Shown here in pieces: positions 8,651-18,252 of a DNA stretch of 64,000 bases. The DNA comes from an uncultured Anaerobiospirillum sp. (GTDB lineage Bacteria > Pseudomonadota > Gammaproteobacteria > Enterobacterales > Succinivibrionaceae): the NCBI GenBank assembly GCA_944390115.1, contig CALXOW010000100.1:34583-98582 (forward strand). Direction: 5' to 3'. Under the pieces are notes generated by a model that did not search any database, was not told where the DNA came from, and saw only the letters and a program-made list of their open reading frames with translations. The translations under genes and the position numbers were made by a program. The number at the start of each line of letters is the position of its first letter. The first letter of the stretch is position 1.

Positions 8651-9754
8651 ATGGCCAATTTACGAGACATTGCCCATAAGGCAGGTTGCTCAACGGCGAC
8701 GGTCTCGCGTGTGATCAACAACAATCCTAAGGTCAGTGCAGATATCAGAGCGCACGTCCATGCGGCGATGGATGAGCTCAACTATCTGCCCAGCAAGGGC
8801 GAAACCACCATCTCGGGCAAAAAGTCCGGACTTATCGGCTGCATCGTGCCTAATCTCACCAACCCGCACTTTAGCCAATTGGTGATGACCTTAGAACAAG
8901 AAGCGGCCTATGCGGGCTTGGAGCTGCTCATCAAGACTCATCTCAACAATTCTGAGCGCGAAGCCGCCGCAATTCAGGCCTTTATCAAGCTGGGAGTACA
9001 GGGGCTGCTATGGGTACCAACCGTAGATGAGGCCAAACAGGTGCCACTCATTAAACGTGCAGGTATCGATGCGGTTGCGTTGACCTTGCGCTCTAAGTTC
9101 CTCAACTCGGTCTTGGTGGACTATCGTGCGGGGATGCGTCTTATCGCCCAGCATTGCGCAGAGCAAGGCCTGACTTTATTAGGCGTGGTGTGCCAAGAGG
9201 ACTCAGATAGCGAAAAGGTCTGGGCACTCAAGGAGTATTGCCGCCTAGCCAATGTTAACGTGCCACCATCGCTGTGCTTTAGTGTGCCCAAGGGTATTTG
9301 CGAGGATGTGACCTCAAGCGCTCAACTCTTAACGCAGACCGTAAGTGCCATTGGAACTAAGCTCATGGTCTTGCAAAAACAACCACAAAAGCCCAATAAA
9401 TTGTCCTTAGAGCAGATTGAGCGGCGCGAGCAATTAACTGGGGCTGCGCCAACGGCTGGGTTTCAGCCGTCGGCACGTATCGCTTTGTGGGTCTATAACG
9501 ATATCTTTGCGGTGCGCTTACTGCGTGAGCTCTCTGAGCGCGGGCTGAAGGACGTCGCGGTACTGGGCTACGACAACACCTACCTGTCCTATCTCATGGG
9601 TATCACCAGCGTGACTCAGCCTATTGCTGAGATGGCACGCCGCGCCTTTAGTTTGCTGCGTGACCCGTTCAAAGGTGCGGCGATTGAGTGCGTTGAGCTG
9701 GAGCCTGAACTCATAGCGCGTGCTTCGACTTTAGGTCATAGTGGCCCAAAATAG
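8651..9754 (+). CDS. LacI/GalR-family transcriptional regulator of the GH91 locus
   Basis: The N-terminal helix-turn-helix is MANLRDIAHKAGCSTATVSRVIN, in LacI order, with hinge residues near NYLPS. A periplasmic-binding-protein-like sensor domain follows (SGLIGCIVPNLTNPHFSQLV, VLGYDNTYLSYLMGITSVTQP), 367 residues in all. The start at 8651 has a GAGGAAGG ribosome site and begins exactly at the family's first residues, although the frame is open upstream to 8522. It is divergent from the transporter gene and is inferred to bind the palindrome at 8397-8416. The effector is unknown; a fructan breakdown product is likely. Confidence 0.92.
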   Translation: MANLRDIAHKAGCSTATVSRVINNNPKVSADIRAHVHAAMDELNYLPSKGETTISGKKSGLIGCIVPNLTNPHFSQLVMTLEQEAAYAGLELLIKTHLNNSEREAAAIQAFIKLGVQGLLWVPTVDEAKQVPLIKRAGIDAVALTLRSKFLNSVLVDYRAGMRLIAQHCAEQGLTLLGVVCQEDSDSEKVWALKEYCRLANVNVPPSLCFSVPKGICEDVTSSAQLLTQTVSAIGTKLMVLQKQPQKPNKLSLEQIERREQLTGAAPTAGFQPSARIALWVYNDIFAVRLLRELSERGLKDVAVLGYDNTYLSYLMGITSVTQPIAEMARRAFSLLRDPFKGAAIECVELEPELIARASTLGHSGPK

Positions 9755-9832
9755 CGCGTACTTGCACCACGCACACGCAGGTAGGGCAAATCATGCTATG
9801 CTCAGAAATTCAGTGAGTAATGGGAGATTGCG

Positions 9833-9988
9833 ATGTCACGATGGGTGATCTTTGGGGTAAGTTTGGTCGCCCTGCTGCTTGCAGGCTGTGGGCTTAAGTA
9901 CGATCTCTACTTGCCTGAGGATGAGACGCAAGCCGTGGAGCAAAACCAGGGCAGCGCTATTGGTGCTGATACTTCGGCTCGAGATTAA
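9833..9988 (+). CDS. lptM: LptM (YifL) small outer-membrane lipoprotein
   Basis: 51 residues starting MSRWVIFGVSLVALLLAG-CGLKYDLYLPED. The signal peptide ends in a lipobox with Cys19, and the CGLKxxLYxP motif is diagnostic of LptM, which helps mature the LPS translocon LptDE. It lies directly before lysA (24-nt gap) in the order lptM-lysA-dapF-xerC known from pseudomonads. Little of the tail after residue 30 is conserved. Confidence 0.9.
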   Translation: MSRWVIFGVSLVALLLAGCGLKYDLYLPEDETQAVEQNQGSAIGADTSARD

Positions 9989-10012
9989 GCCGCTTTTAGG
10001 AACGAGGCTACG

Positions 10013-11311
10013 ATGGATTATTTCAATTACAAAGACAACGAGCTGTACGCTGAGGACATCAAGGTTACTGACTTAGTGGAGCGTTACGGCTCACCTCTGT
10101 ACGTCTACTCCAAGGCCACCTTAGTCCGTCACCTCAAGGCCTTTGAAGACGCCTTAGTGGGTAAGAAGCATCTGGTGTGCTACGCGGTTAAGGCCAACAG
10201 CTCCCTTTCCATCCTCAATATCATCGCCAAGTCTGGCTGCGGCTTTGACGTGGTCTCCAAGGGCGAGCTCATGCGCGTGATCGCCGCAGGCGGTAGCGCT
10301 GACAAGGCTATTTTCTCGGGCGTGGGTAAGCGTGAGGACGAGATCGAGTTTGCCTTAACCCACAAGATCTTGTGCTTAGACATCGAGTCTGAAAGTGAGA
10401 TGTACAAGGTCGAGGAAGTTGCGGCCCGTTTAGGCGTGGTCGCTCCGGTTGCCTTACGCGTCAACCCTAATGTCGATGCTAAGACCCACCCTTCGATCTC
10501 CACGGGCTTAAAGAAGAATAAGTTCGGTATCGCCTTTGAGGATGCTCAGCGCCTCTACGAGTACATCAAAAACAGCCCGAACCTCGAGGCACGCGGTATT
10601 GCCTGCCATATCGGCTCGCAGATGACCTCGGGCGGCCCAATCATTGAGGCTACTGATAAGTTAATCGCGCTCTACCATGAATTAGCCGCGCAAGGCATTG
10701 TGGTTAAGCATATCGACATCGGTGGCGGCCTGGGTGTCACCTATAACGATGAGACCCCACCATCGCCTAATGAGTATATGGCAGCGGTCATTCAACGCTT
10801 AAAGGACATCGACGTTGAGATCTTCTGTGAGCCGGGCCGCGCCATGGTCGCCAATGCCGGTATCTTGGTCACCAAGGTCTTGTACTTAAAGTCCAATTCC
10901 GAGCGCAACTTCTGCATTGTTGACGGCTCGATGAGCGACCTCATCCGCCCAGCCCTCTACAACTCCTGGATGAATATCATCCCAGCGGTCAAGCGCGAGG
11001 CCAAAGATGCCTTAGAGGGCAGCGACCACCACGGCAATAAGCTCTACGATGTGGTAGGTCCAATCTGCGAGAGCGACGACTACTTAGGCAAGGATCGCCA
11101 CCTCAACGTGCGCGAGGGTGATGTCTTGGTGGTACGTGGTGCCGGTGCCTATGGCTCGACCATGTCCTCGAACTACAACAGCCGCCCACTGTGCGCCGAA
11201 ATCTTGGTGGAAGGGGCCCGTGCTTTTGTCATTCGTGAGCGCCAGCAAGAAGAGGATATGTGGGCCAACGAGCGCATCATCACCGACTACGAAGAAGAGT
11301 TCGAGGAATAG
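10013..11311 (+). CDS. lysA: Diaminopimelate decarboxylase
   Basis: Last step of lysine synthesis: meso-diaminopimelate to lysine, PLP-dependent. K60 in CYAVKANS is the Schiff-base lysine. CHIGSQ, HIDIGGGLG, EPGRAMVANAG and GPICESDDYLG are the expected PLP and substrate motifs of fold-type III decarboxylases. 432 residues, full length. It is probably co-transcribed with lptM and closed by the terminator at 11448. Confidence 0.96.
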   Translation: MDYFNYKDNELYAEDIKVTDLVERYGSPLYVYSKATLVRHLKAFEDALVGKKHLVCYAVKANSSLSILNIIAKSGCGFDVVSKGELMRVIAAGGSADKAIFSGVGKREDEIEFALTHKILCLDIESESEMYKVEEVAARLGVVAPVALRVNPNVDAKTHPSISTGLKKNKFGIAFEDAQRLYEYIKNSPNLEARGIACHIGSQMTSGGPIIEATDKLIALYHELAAQGIVVKHIDIGGGLGVTYNDETPPSPNEYMAAVIQRLKDIDVEIFCEPGRAMVANAGILVTKVLYLKSNSERNFCIVDGSMSDLIRPALYNSWMNIIPAVKREAKDALEGSDHHGNKLYDVVGPICESDDYLGKDRHLNVREGDVLVVRGAGAYGSTMSSNYNSRPLCAEILVEGARAFVIRERQQEEDMWANERIITDYEEEFEE

Positions 11312-11447
11312 CGCCCTAGGCGCGCTTAATCAGCACGTGCAGCGTGCGCCGCACTAAGCGTACCGCGCTAAGCGTGCTCCTTCGGCGCGGCGTCGGCAGT
11401 ACCGGCGCGCTCAAAGCACGCGCGGCGCGAAATCTAATGCTAAGATA

Positions 11448-11475
11448 GCCCCAACAGTGCTTGGGGCATTTTTTT
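11448..11475 (+). terminator. Rho-independent terminator after lysA
   Basis: A perfect 7-bp stem GCCCCAA/TTGGGGC with a 6-nt loop (CAGTGC) is followed by ATTTTTTT. It lies 136 bp after the lysA stop and separates lptM-lysA from dapF. Confidence 0.85.
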
Positions 11476-11534
11476 CTCTCTGAAATGCGTCATGGCGCGC
11501 AACGGATGTGTGGGAATAGGAGGCGGGAGCTGTT

Positions 11535-12383
11535 ATGCAGATTAAGTTCAGCAAAATGCACGGTCTAGGCAATGACTTCATGGTGGTCGATACCGTCACA
11601 CAAAAGGTGTTTTTTAGCACCGACCTCATCAAGCGCTTGGGTGATCGTCATTTTGGCGTGGGCTTTGACCAGCTGCTGCTGATTGAGCCGCCGTACAATC
11701 CTGATTTTGACTTCCACTATCGTATCTTTAACCAAGACGGCTCCGAGGTGCAGATGTGTGGCAATGGCGCGCGCTGCTTTGCCCGCTATGTGCTCGACCA
11801 TGGTCTGTGCGCCAAGCGCGAAATCAAGGTCTCGACTATGGCCAATGAGCTGACCTTAAAGGTCGAAGATGACGGCGAGGTCGTGGTCAATATGGGCGTG
11901 CCGGTCTTTGAACCGGCTAAGATTCCTTGCACTTTTGCCCAAGAGCAAACTCATTATCAGGTCAAGCTCGACCCAGAGAAGAGTGGGGGCATAAGTGAGC
12001 TGACCGTGGGCGCGGTCTCGATGGGCAATCCGCACATGGTGACCTTGGTTGACGATGTGGACACCTGTGCCATTGCGACCTTAGGCCCACTGCTTGAGCG
12101 CCACGAAACCTTCCCTGAGAAGGTCAATGTCGGCTTTATGCAGGTGCTCTCACGCAGCGAGGTCAAATTGCGTGTCTTTGAGCGCGGCTGCGGCGAGACT
12201 ATGGCCTGCGGTACCGGCGCCTGCGCAGCGGCGGTGGTGGGTATGACCCAAGGCTTACTTGATGCTAAGGTTAAGGTGCATTTACCGGGTGGCACCTTGT
12301 CGATCAGCTGGCAAGGCAAGGGCAAGCCGGTCTTAATGAAGGGTCCTGCGACCCACGTTTACGAGGGCGTCATCAACGTCTAA
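11535..12383 (+). CDS. dapF: Diaminopimelate epimerase
   Basis: Converts LL- to meso-diaminopimelate for lysine and peptidoglycan. [12 protein letters not shown] opens the protein. The two catalytic cysteines lie in MCGNGARC (C75) and MACGTGAC (C225). 282 residues, normal length. An AGGAGGCGGG ribosome site precedes the ATG. xerC follows after 17 nt, so the two are likely one transcript. Confidence 0.96.
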   Translation: MQIKFSKMHGLGNDFMVVDTVTQKVFFSTDLIKRLGDRHFGVGFDQLLLIEPPYNPDFDFHYRIFNQDGSEVQMCGNGARCFARYVLDHGLCAKREIKVSTMANELTLKVEDDGEVVVNMGVPVFEPAKIPCTFAQEQTHYQVKLDPEKSGGISELTVGAVSMGNPHMVTLVDDVDTCAIATLGPLLERHETFPEKVNVGFMQVLSRSEVKLRVFERGCGETMACGTGACAAAVVGMTQGLLDAKVKVHLPGGTLSISWQGKGKPVLMKGPATHVYEGVINV

Positions 12384-12400
12384 GCCCCAAGGAGGCAGCA

Positions 12401-14383
12401 ATGAGTGAAGTTCCAATAAAGAGCAAGCACAGTGCTGCCTCCAACGTGCATCCCGCCCAACCGACCCCACCCAATCAAGCCCAATTCTCAGGCATGGCGC
12501 CTACCATGACGCCAGAGCAGTGGGCGCAGTTCCAGCAATTTCTGCAATTCCAGCAGTTTCAGGCCTTTCAGCAGCAAATGATGCTGCAACAAGGCCAGCC
12601 CATGCCTCAACCTTCAGCTGATCCCCAAGCGCAAGCGGCCGCGCTGCAAATGCAATGGCTGCAATATCAGCAATTTGTGCAGTTTCAGCAGATGGCGCTG
12701 ATGCAGCAGCAGGCGCAGCAGGCGTCAATAGGCCAGATGCCCCAAGCCATGCCGCCTCAGATGGCACCAAATGGCGTGATGTCCCAAGCCGTGCCAATGG
12801 CTACCACCGGCCCGATGCCGCAAGCCATGCCACCGCAGATGGCGCTCAATGGCATGCAGGCTCAACCGCAAGCTGTGCCGCCGCAGCTGTCATCTAACGG
12901 CCTAATGCAGCAACAAGCGCAACAGGCGCCGGGTGGCATGCCGCTCCAGCCGCAAGCTGTATCGCTTCAGATGACGCCGGGTGGCATGCCAGCTCAGTCG
13001 CAAGCCGTACCGCCTCAGATGGCGCCTCATGGCAGGTTGGCTCAGGTGCCCGCTGGAGCGTATCAGGGAACGATGCCATTTGGTGGCGGGCAAGCTACGT
13101 CATTACCGCAGTCGGGTGCCGCTCAGGGGCCAGGCTTAGGAGCCCAGCAGACTCAGCTAGGCCCAGCGCCGCAGGAGATGGTGCGGGCGCCGTCAGCAGG
13201 CGGGGCTGGGGTGGCGCCTGTGGCGGTGCCGGTCTTACCGGAGGCTACGACTCCTCTGCGCACGGCAGTGCCGCGCGTGGAGGAGACCGAGGAGGCGGCG
13301 CCGAGCGCGGGGCTGGTGGGGGTGCGCTCGGGGCGGCGTATCAAGCAGACGCTCTTTGAGCAAGACAGCGGGCTCTATCACTACGCCAACCTCTTTTTGC
13401 GCCATATCCGCGACGAGCGCGGCTACTCGCCTTTGACCTTCCAAAGCTATAAGGAAACCTTGGAGCGGGTGATTAAGTTCTTGAGCGCCCGGCCCTGCGC
13501 GACTTCCGCGACCGGCCTGCTCTCGTCGTGGTCTATGCTCGATAAGCTTGATATGCGTGCGCTCAGTCGGCATCTTAACTTCAAGAGCAATGATGAGCGC
13601 TACTCCAGCGCCAGCATCGCCCACGCGGTGCATGTGGTATCCTCGTTCTTTACCTTCTTGCAGCGCCAGCACCTGATCGCTACCAATCCGATGCAGTTCA
13701 TCACCGCGCCTAAGGCTAAGAATGCACTGCCGCGCGTGCTCTCGGCCCAAGAGGTTGATCAGCTGACCTCGACTGAGCTTAAGACGCCGCAGGATATCCG
13801 CAATCGCGCCATCACCGAGCTCCTGTTTTCATCGGGGCTACGTGTGGGCGAGCTTATCAGCCTCAACTTAGGCGATATCAGCTTTGATATGCGCGAGGTG
13901 CGGGTCGTCGGTAAGGGCGATAAGGAGCGCGTGGTGCCGGTCGGGCGGGTCGCTCTCGAGGCCATTGAGCGCTATCTTGCGGTGCGCTCCTACTTTAAGC
14001 CGCGTGATAACGCTTTGTTCGTCAATCGCTTGGGCACGCGCCTTAATGTGCGCACGGTCCAGACCTTTATCAAGGAAGCGGCCAAAAACACGGGACTTAC
14101 CGGCACGGTTACGCCGCACAAGCTGCGCCACTCCTTTGCCACCGAGCTCTTAAACCATGGGGCGGATCTGCGTTTAGTCCAGGAGATGCTGGGGCATTCC
14201 AATCTTGGCACCACCCAGATTTACACCCACGTGGATTTGGCTAGGCTGCAAGACGTCTATAACCACGCCCATCCTCGGGCAGCGGTCACCGCGCAAGATG
14301 AGGCGAGCGCGCAAAACGACCTCGAGCACAGCAAGGCCTTGTTTGAGATGCTGCCACCGGGCAGTGGGCCCAAGATCGATTAG
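12401..14383 (+). CDS. xerC: Tyrosine recombinase XerC with a 333-residue Gln/Met/Pro-rich N-terminal extension
   Basis: The C-terminal ~325 residues are a complete XerC, which with XerD resolves chromosome dimers at dif. The catalytic set is R481, K505, H573, R576, H599 and Y608. Spacings of 24, 68, 3, 23 and 9 equal those of E. coli XerC (R148...Y275), giving a constant offset of 333. The SAM-like core-binding domain starts near YANLFLRHIRDERGYS (~residue 325). Residues 1-310 are low complexity, rich in Gln, Met, Pro and Ala, with repeated MPPQMAP/QAVPPQM blocks. AAGGAGG precedes the ATG. Position after dapF and before uvrD is canonical. Whether the extension is processed or functional is unknown. 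Confidence 0.93.
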   Translation: MSEVPIKSKHSAASNVHPAQPTPPNQAQFSGMAPTMTPEQWAQFQQFLQFQQFQAFQQQMMLQQGQPMPQPSADPQAQAAALQMQWLQYQQFVQFQQMALMQQQAQQASIGQMPQAMPPQMAPNGVMSQAVPMATTGPMPQAMPPQMALNGMQAQPQAVPPQLSSNGLMQQQAQQAPGGMPLQPQAVSLQMTPGGMPAQSQAVPPQMAPHGRLAQVPAGAYQGTMPFGGGQATSLPQSGAAQGPGLGAQQTQLGPAPQEMVRAPSAGGAGVAPVAVPVLPEATTPLRTAVPRVEETEEAAPSAGLVGVRSGRRIKQTLFEQDSGLYHYANLFLRHIRDERGYSPLTFQSYKETLERVIKFLSARPCATSATGLLSSWSMLDKLDMRALSRHLNFKSNDERYSSASIAHAVHVVSSFFTFLQRQHLIATNPMQFITAPKAKNALPRVLSAQEVDQLTSTELKTPQDIRNRAITELLFSSGLRVGELISLNLGDISFDMREVRVVGKGDKERVVPVGRVALEAIERYLAVRSYFKPRDNALFVNRLGTRLNVRTVQTFIKEAAKNTGLTGTVTPHKLRHSFATELLNHGADLRLVQEMLGHSNLGTTQIYTHVDLARLQDVYNHAHPRAAVTAQDEASAQNDLEHSKALFEMLPPGSGPKID

Positions 14384-14441
14384 GTGGTGTCCGCCGGTAC
14401 ACTGGAGCTGTAGGGGCATGCGGCCAGGGTAGGGCTAAATA

Positions 14442-14690
14442 TGTATACAGGTTATTGGGGCGTAAATGGCTTATTTATGGCATTATGGGAAAAATGTACA
14501 CTAATGCGCGGGCATGGTTGCTAAACTACTGTATACATATACCTACTTTGCAAGTGACTAGGGAACGACTTTAATAAGCCGTTTTTGCCCGTGGGTCCGT
14601 TTGGTAATGTATACATATTTTTTTTTTTGGTGTAACGGCGTTTTTATCACGTTTTAACGGATAACGGTACCTAGTTTAAATATGTATACG
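14442..14690. promoter_or_regulatory. Array of TGTATAC palindromes upstream of uvrD, with a LexA-like box
   Basis: The 539-bp gap between xerC and uvrD is AT-rich and gene-free. TGTATACA or TGTATACG recurs at 14442, 14530, 14608 and 14683, with a shorter TGTACA at 14495. The copy at 14529-14544 is CTGT-ATACATAT-ACCT, close to the LexA consensus CTGT-N8-ACAG with the last two bases off; uvrD is an SOS gene in E. coli. The other copies match no operator known to me. Confidence 0.4.
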
Positions 14691-14922
14691 GATATTTATC
14701 AGCCTTAGCGCTGAAGTGCGGGTTAGGTGCTGCGAGCGGCCGCTGGCTCAAGGCTTAGGCTGAAAACTGGTACACAGTTAGGTCATCCGTGTACCGGTTT
14801 TAGGGTGATGGCCTGTATATCATCGTGCTCCACAATGTGCTTTTTGAGTGCATGGAGGGGGCGGATGCCTTGCGGTACAATGGGCAAAGGCTTTTTCTTT
14901 TCTTTTTCATTGGGATTTGGTC

Positions 14923-17900
14923 ATGGCAGCTCGGGCTTTAATTGACGATTTAAACGAACAGCAGCGCGAAATTGTCTTTGCGCCATTGGGGGATAGCCTG
15001 GTGGTCGCCGGTGCTGGTACCGGCAAGACTCGCGTTTTAATTGCACGCCTGGCCTACCTGCTCGAGGTCGAGGGCTTTGAGCCATATCAGATTATGGCGA
15101 TGACCTTTACCAATAAAGCCGCCGGCGAAATGAATGAGCGCCTGGCCACCGCAATGGGCTGGGAAGATAACAAGAGCATGTGGGTGGGCACCTTCCACGG
15201 CCTGTGCTTTCGCCTCTTGCGCCAGTACGCCCTTGAGGCCATGCTGCCCCAAAATTTCTCGCTGTTGACCCCCTCCGACCAAGAGACACTGCTGCGCAAT
15301 TTCTACACGAGCCATGGCATCAAGGTTAAGAACGATCCGAAGATGGGCTCGCTCAAGGACCATGGTCTTGACCCTAAGAGCGTGGTCAATCGCATTATGC
15401 GCATTAAAGATCGCGGTCAGCGCCCGCAAATTTCTGAGGCTGAGGCTCAGCACTATGTGCAACATCTGGAGCAAGAATGGCCGTCCTTAGTGCAGCGCTC
15501 CGATGACGAAATCTTTGAGGTGATCTTCGCCTGCTATGAGCGCATCCGCCAAAACTCAGGCTCAGTCGACTTTGCCGATCTCATTGTCTACGCGGTGCAC
15601 CTGCTGCATAGTAATGAGGCGGTACGCACCCGTTTGCAGCAGCGCTTTCGCTATATCTGCGTCGATGAGTTCCAAGACACCAACGAGATGCAGCTGCAAT
15701 TCCTGCTCTTGTTAAAGGGGCCTAATAACCACATCTTTGTGGTGGGTGATGATGATCAGGCTATCTACGGCTGGCGCGGGGCGCAGGTTGATAACTTAAA
15801 CAAGCTCGCGCAGGCGCTCCCTGAGATGAAGGTCTATGAGCTGACGATCAACTATCGCTCGAGCCAAGACATTCTCAATTTTGCTAATGCCGTGATCTCC
15901 GATTGCACCAATCGCTTAACGAAAAAGTCGCTGCTCAATCCTTATACCTTTGAGCTGTGGCGTCAAGAGGACTTATTCTTCTTGCGCTTGGTCGACCGCT
16001 CGCCCTTAAAACCACAGCTGGACGCTCTTCTGAATGGCCGTAGCCTCTACGATCTCGATTTTGTCGCGCGCGATGAGCTCATCACCGAATTGATTCGTGC
16101 GGGCATCTTAACTCCAGAGCTCTCCCAGTGGCGCCTTGATCGGCGCTCCTATATCTTCCCTGGCATGGCGCCTTTGTGCTCTTATGGCGCTGTCCCTAAG
16201 GAGGGCCGTGAGTGTATTACCTACGGTGGCACCACCAAATCAGGACGCATTGATTATTTGGCCCAGCGCAATGCTTCTTTTCCTGAGCTTAATTTGACCA
16301 ATCCTGAGGAAGTGGGCGTGCAGTACTATCGCTGGCAAGAGCAAGCTCTCACCCAAGATCCTAAGGCCTTTAATTTCCTCACTGAGAGCTTGGTTAAGAC
16401 TAAGCCACAGCCTGCCCTTGAGGGCAAGCTGGTGGCCTCGCGCCAGGCCTTAAACACCTTGAAGCGGCAAATGTGCTTGCTGCGGGAGCGCTGTGCGGAG
16501 CTGGGGCGCAAGCAGTGCTACGAGGAAATCCCGCACAACCAAGTGCACTTGCTGCAAGTGCAGGACAATACCTACACCACCTTTGGTCAGGACGATGGCG
16601 CCTTGGTGTTAGAGCTCTTAGGGCGCTTGCAAGAGAGCGGCTATCGCTATGAGGACATTGCGGTGCTCTATCGCAATAACGCGTTATCACTCCAGGTGGA
16701 GCGGGCGCTGGCGGGCAACAATATCCCCTACCAGGTCTATGGCGGTATCAAGTTCTATGAGCGTGCCGAAATCCTAAGTGCGATGGCCTATTTCCGCCTC
16801 TTGCTCAATCCTAAGGACGACGTTTCCTTTAACCGCGCGATTAATGAGCCGAAGCGCGGTATGGGTAAGGTGGCCTTAGGCAAGCTGGCCGACTTTGCGC
16901 AGCAATGCGGCCTTTCGATTTACGAGGCGATTGACCACATTGTGAAGACCCAAGATCGCCAGGGACTTAAGCTGATTAAGAAGTGCCAAGACTTCTACGA
17001 GCAAATGGAGGGCTTCAAGCGCCTGCTGCCTAAGATGAGGTTAGGTAACTTCCTAGCCAAAGTGATCGCAGAAAGTGGCCTGCGTGACTACTATGCAGAA
17101 GTGGACTTAAAGGATAAGGCCGCGCGCAAGGGTACCTCGCGCGTGGATAACTTAGACCAGCTGGTGGCCAATGCTAGGGAGTATGAGGAGCTGCAAGTTG
17201 CCACCCAAAACGGTGATTTAGCGACCATCAACTCGGTTGTGGCCAAGCAAAACGCGCGGCGCCGTGAGAACCAAAGTGACGAGGACTTAAGACGCATTAC
17301 GGCCGCCAATCAGGCGACCTTGGAGGCCAGCTCCGAGGGCGTGACGCTGACGCGCGCGGAACCTAATGACGCTCAATTTAGAGTCAATCTCTTCGTGAAC
17401 TTCGTGGCCTCATCGACCTTGGCTGCCTCAACCGAGCGCACCGCCGCAGGCAAGGAGCAAGATCGCGGCGTCCAGCTCATGACCATTCACGCCTCCAAGG
17501 GCTTGGAGTTCCCGGCAGTCATCTTAGTGGGCGTGGAAGAGGGCACGCTGCCATCGCGCCGCAGCGACGATGAAAACGAAGAGCGGCGCCTGCTCTATGT
17601 CGCGGTCACCCGTGCTCAGAAGTGCCTCTTTGTCACCTATAACCTCTCGCGCATGACCTACCAAGGCTCGGAGCCGACCGGCCCAAGCTCGTTCTTAGTC
17701 GAGGCGGTGCAGCACTTTGAGAATATGGGCTTAGACCTAGGTGATGCTAAGGCCCCTTATTGCTTTGATACCTTAAAGGGCCTCAGTGCCGTAAAAGAGG
17801 TCAAGGAGGTTGCCCCGGGCGCGCGTAAACCAAGCGCTGAGGGCAAGGTCGGGGAAAAGCGGCTGGAGCAATGGCTAAACTTCAAGGACCAGTCCAGTTC

Positions 17901-18024
17901 CGACTTTGACTCAGGCTTTAGCTCGGGCTTTGGCTCCGGCTATCGCTCCGGTTACGGCTCGAGCTACCGTTCTGGTTACGGCTCACGATATGGTCGAGGT
18001 GGTTCGCGCTGGAACCGCTGGTAG
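14923..18024 (+). CDS. uvrD: DNA helicase II (UvrD) with a ~210-residue insertion and a Gly/Tyr/Arg tail
   Basis: A superfamily 1 3'-5' helicase for excision and mismatch repair. Motif I is GAGTGKT (residues 30-36). Motif II is VDEFQDTNEMQ, motif III DDDQAIYGWRGA, motif IV NYRSSQDIL, motif V GLEFPAVILVGVEEG and motif VI RLLYVAVTRAQ. It has 1,033 residues against about 720 in E. coli. An unmatched segment (nt ~15946-16540) lies between NRLTKKSLL and the 2A domain restart at EDIAVLYRNNA. The last 35 residues are a Gly/Ser/Tyr/Arg-rich tail ending RWNRW, replacing the usual Tudor-like end. ATG 14923 matches where other UvrDs begin; the ribosome site is weak and a GTG at 14848 is an in-frame alternative. 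Confidence 0.94.
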   Translation: MAARALIDDLNEQQREIVFAPLGDSLVVAGAGTGKTRVLIARLAYLLEVEGFEPYQIMAMTFTNKAAGEMNERLATAMGWEDNKSMWVGTFHGLCFRLLRQYALEAMLPQNFSLLTPSDQETLLRNFYTSHGIKVKNDPKMGSLKDHGLDPKSVVNRIMRIKDRGQRPQISEAEAQHYVQHLEQEWPSLVQRSDDEIFEVIFACYERIRQNSGSVDFADLIVYAVHLLHSNEAVRTRLQQRFRYICVDEFQDTNEMQLQFLLLLKGPNNHIFVVGDDDQAIYGWRGAQVDNLNKLAQALPEMKVYELTINYRSSQDILNFANAVISDCTNRLTKKSLLNPYTFELWRQEDLFFLRLVDRSPLKPQLDALLNGRSLYDLDFVARDELITELIRAGILTPELSQWRLDRRSYIFPGMAPLCSYGAVPKEGRECITYGGTTKSGRIDYLAQRNASFPELNLTNPEEVGVQYYRWQEQALTQDPKAFNFLTESLVKTKPQPALEGKLVASRQALNTLKRQMCLLRERCAELGRKQCYEEIPHNQVHLLQVQDNTYTTFGQDDGALVLELLGRLQESGYRYEDIAVLYRNNALSLQVERALAGNNIPYQVYGGIKFYERAEILSAMAYFRLLLNPKDDVSFNRAINEPKRGMGKVALGKLADFAQQCGLSIYEAIDHIVKTQDRQGLKLIKKCQDFYEQMEGFKRLLPKMRLGNFLAKVIAESGLRDYYAEVDLKDKAARKGTSRVDNLDQLVANAREYEELQVATQNGDLATINSVVAKQNARRRENQSDEDLRRITAANQATLEASSEGVTLTRAEPNDAQFRVNLFVNFVASSTLAASTERTAAGKEQDRGVQLMTIHASKGLEFPAVILVGVEEGTLPSRRSDDENEERRLLYVAVTRAQKCLFVTYNLSRMTYQGSEPTGPSSFLVEAVQHFENMGLDLGDAKAPYCFDTLKGLSAVKEVKEVAPGARKPSAEGKVGEKRLEQWLNFKDQSSSDFDSGFSSGFGSGYRSGYGSSYRSGYGSRYGRGGSRWNRW

Positions 18025-18193
18025 CGGGCGCTGTGCCTGGTTGGCGCTGTGCCGAAGGCATTGGGAGCGGGCGCTGTTCCTAAGGAGTTGGGAGCGGGCG
18101 CTGTGTCCTGTGGTTGCGGGAGCTTGCTTCGGTGAAAGGGGCGCGGAGCCCTGAGGGTGGCAGTGGGAGCGCTGCCTGGGGGTGGGCTTTAGT

Positions 18194-18216
18194 ATGGCAC
18201 CTTGGTAAGGTGCCAT
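18194..18216. terminator. Hairpin between convergent uvrD and ferredoxin genes
   Basis: A 10-bp perfect stem ATGGCACCTT/AAGGTGCCAT with a 3-nt loop but no T-run on either side. Between it and uvrD (18025-18185) are degenerate GGGAGCGGGCGCTGT repeats. Confidence 0.5.
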
Positions 18217-18252
18217 GGCAGGAATGGGGCCGGTTTGAGGCGCTTTGCGCGC

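Noticed and set aside
12501-12900. Separate genes on either strand inside the xerC N-terminal extension
   Set aside because: They are shadow frames of the CAG/ATG/CCG-rich repeat; none has a ribosome site or recognisable protein.
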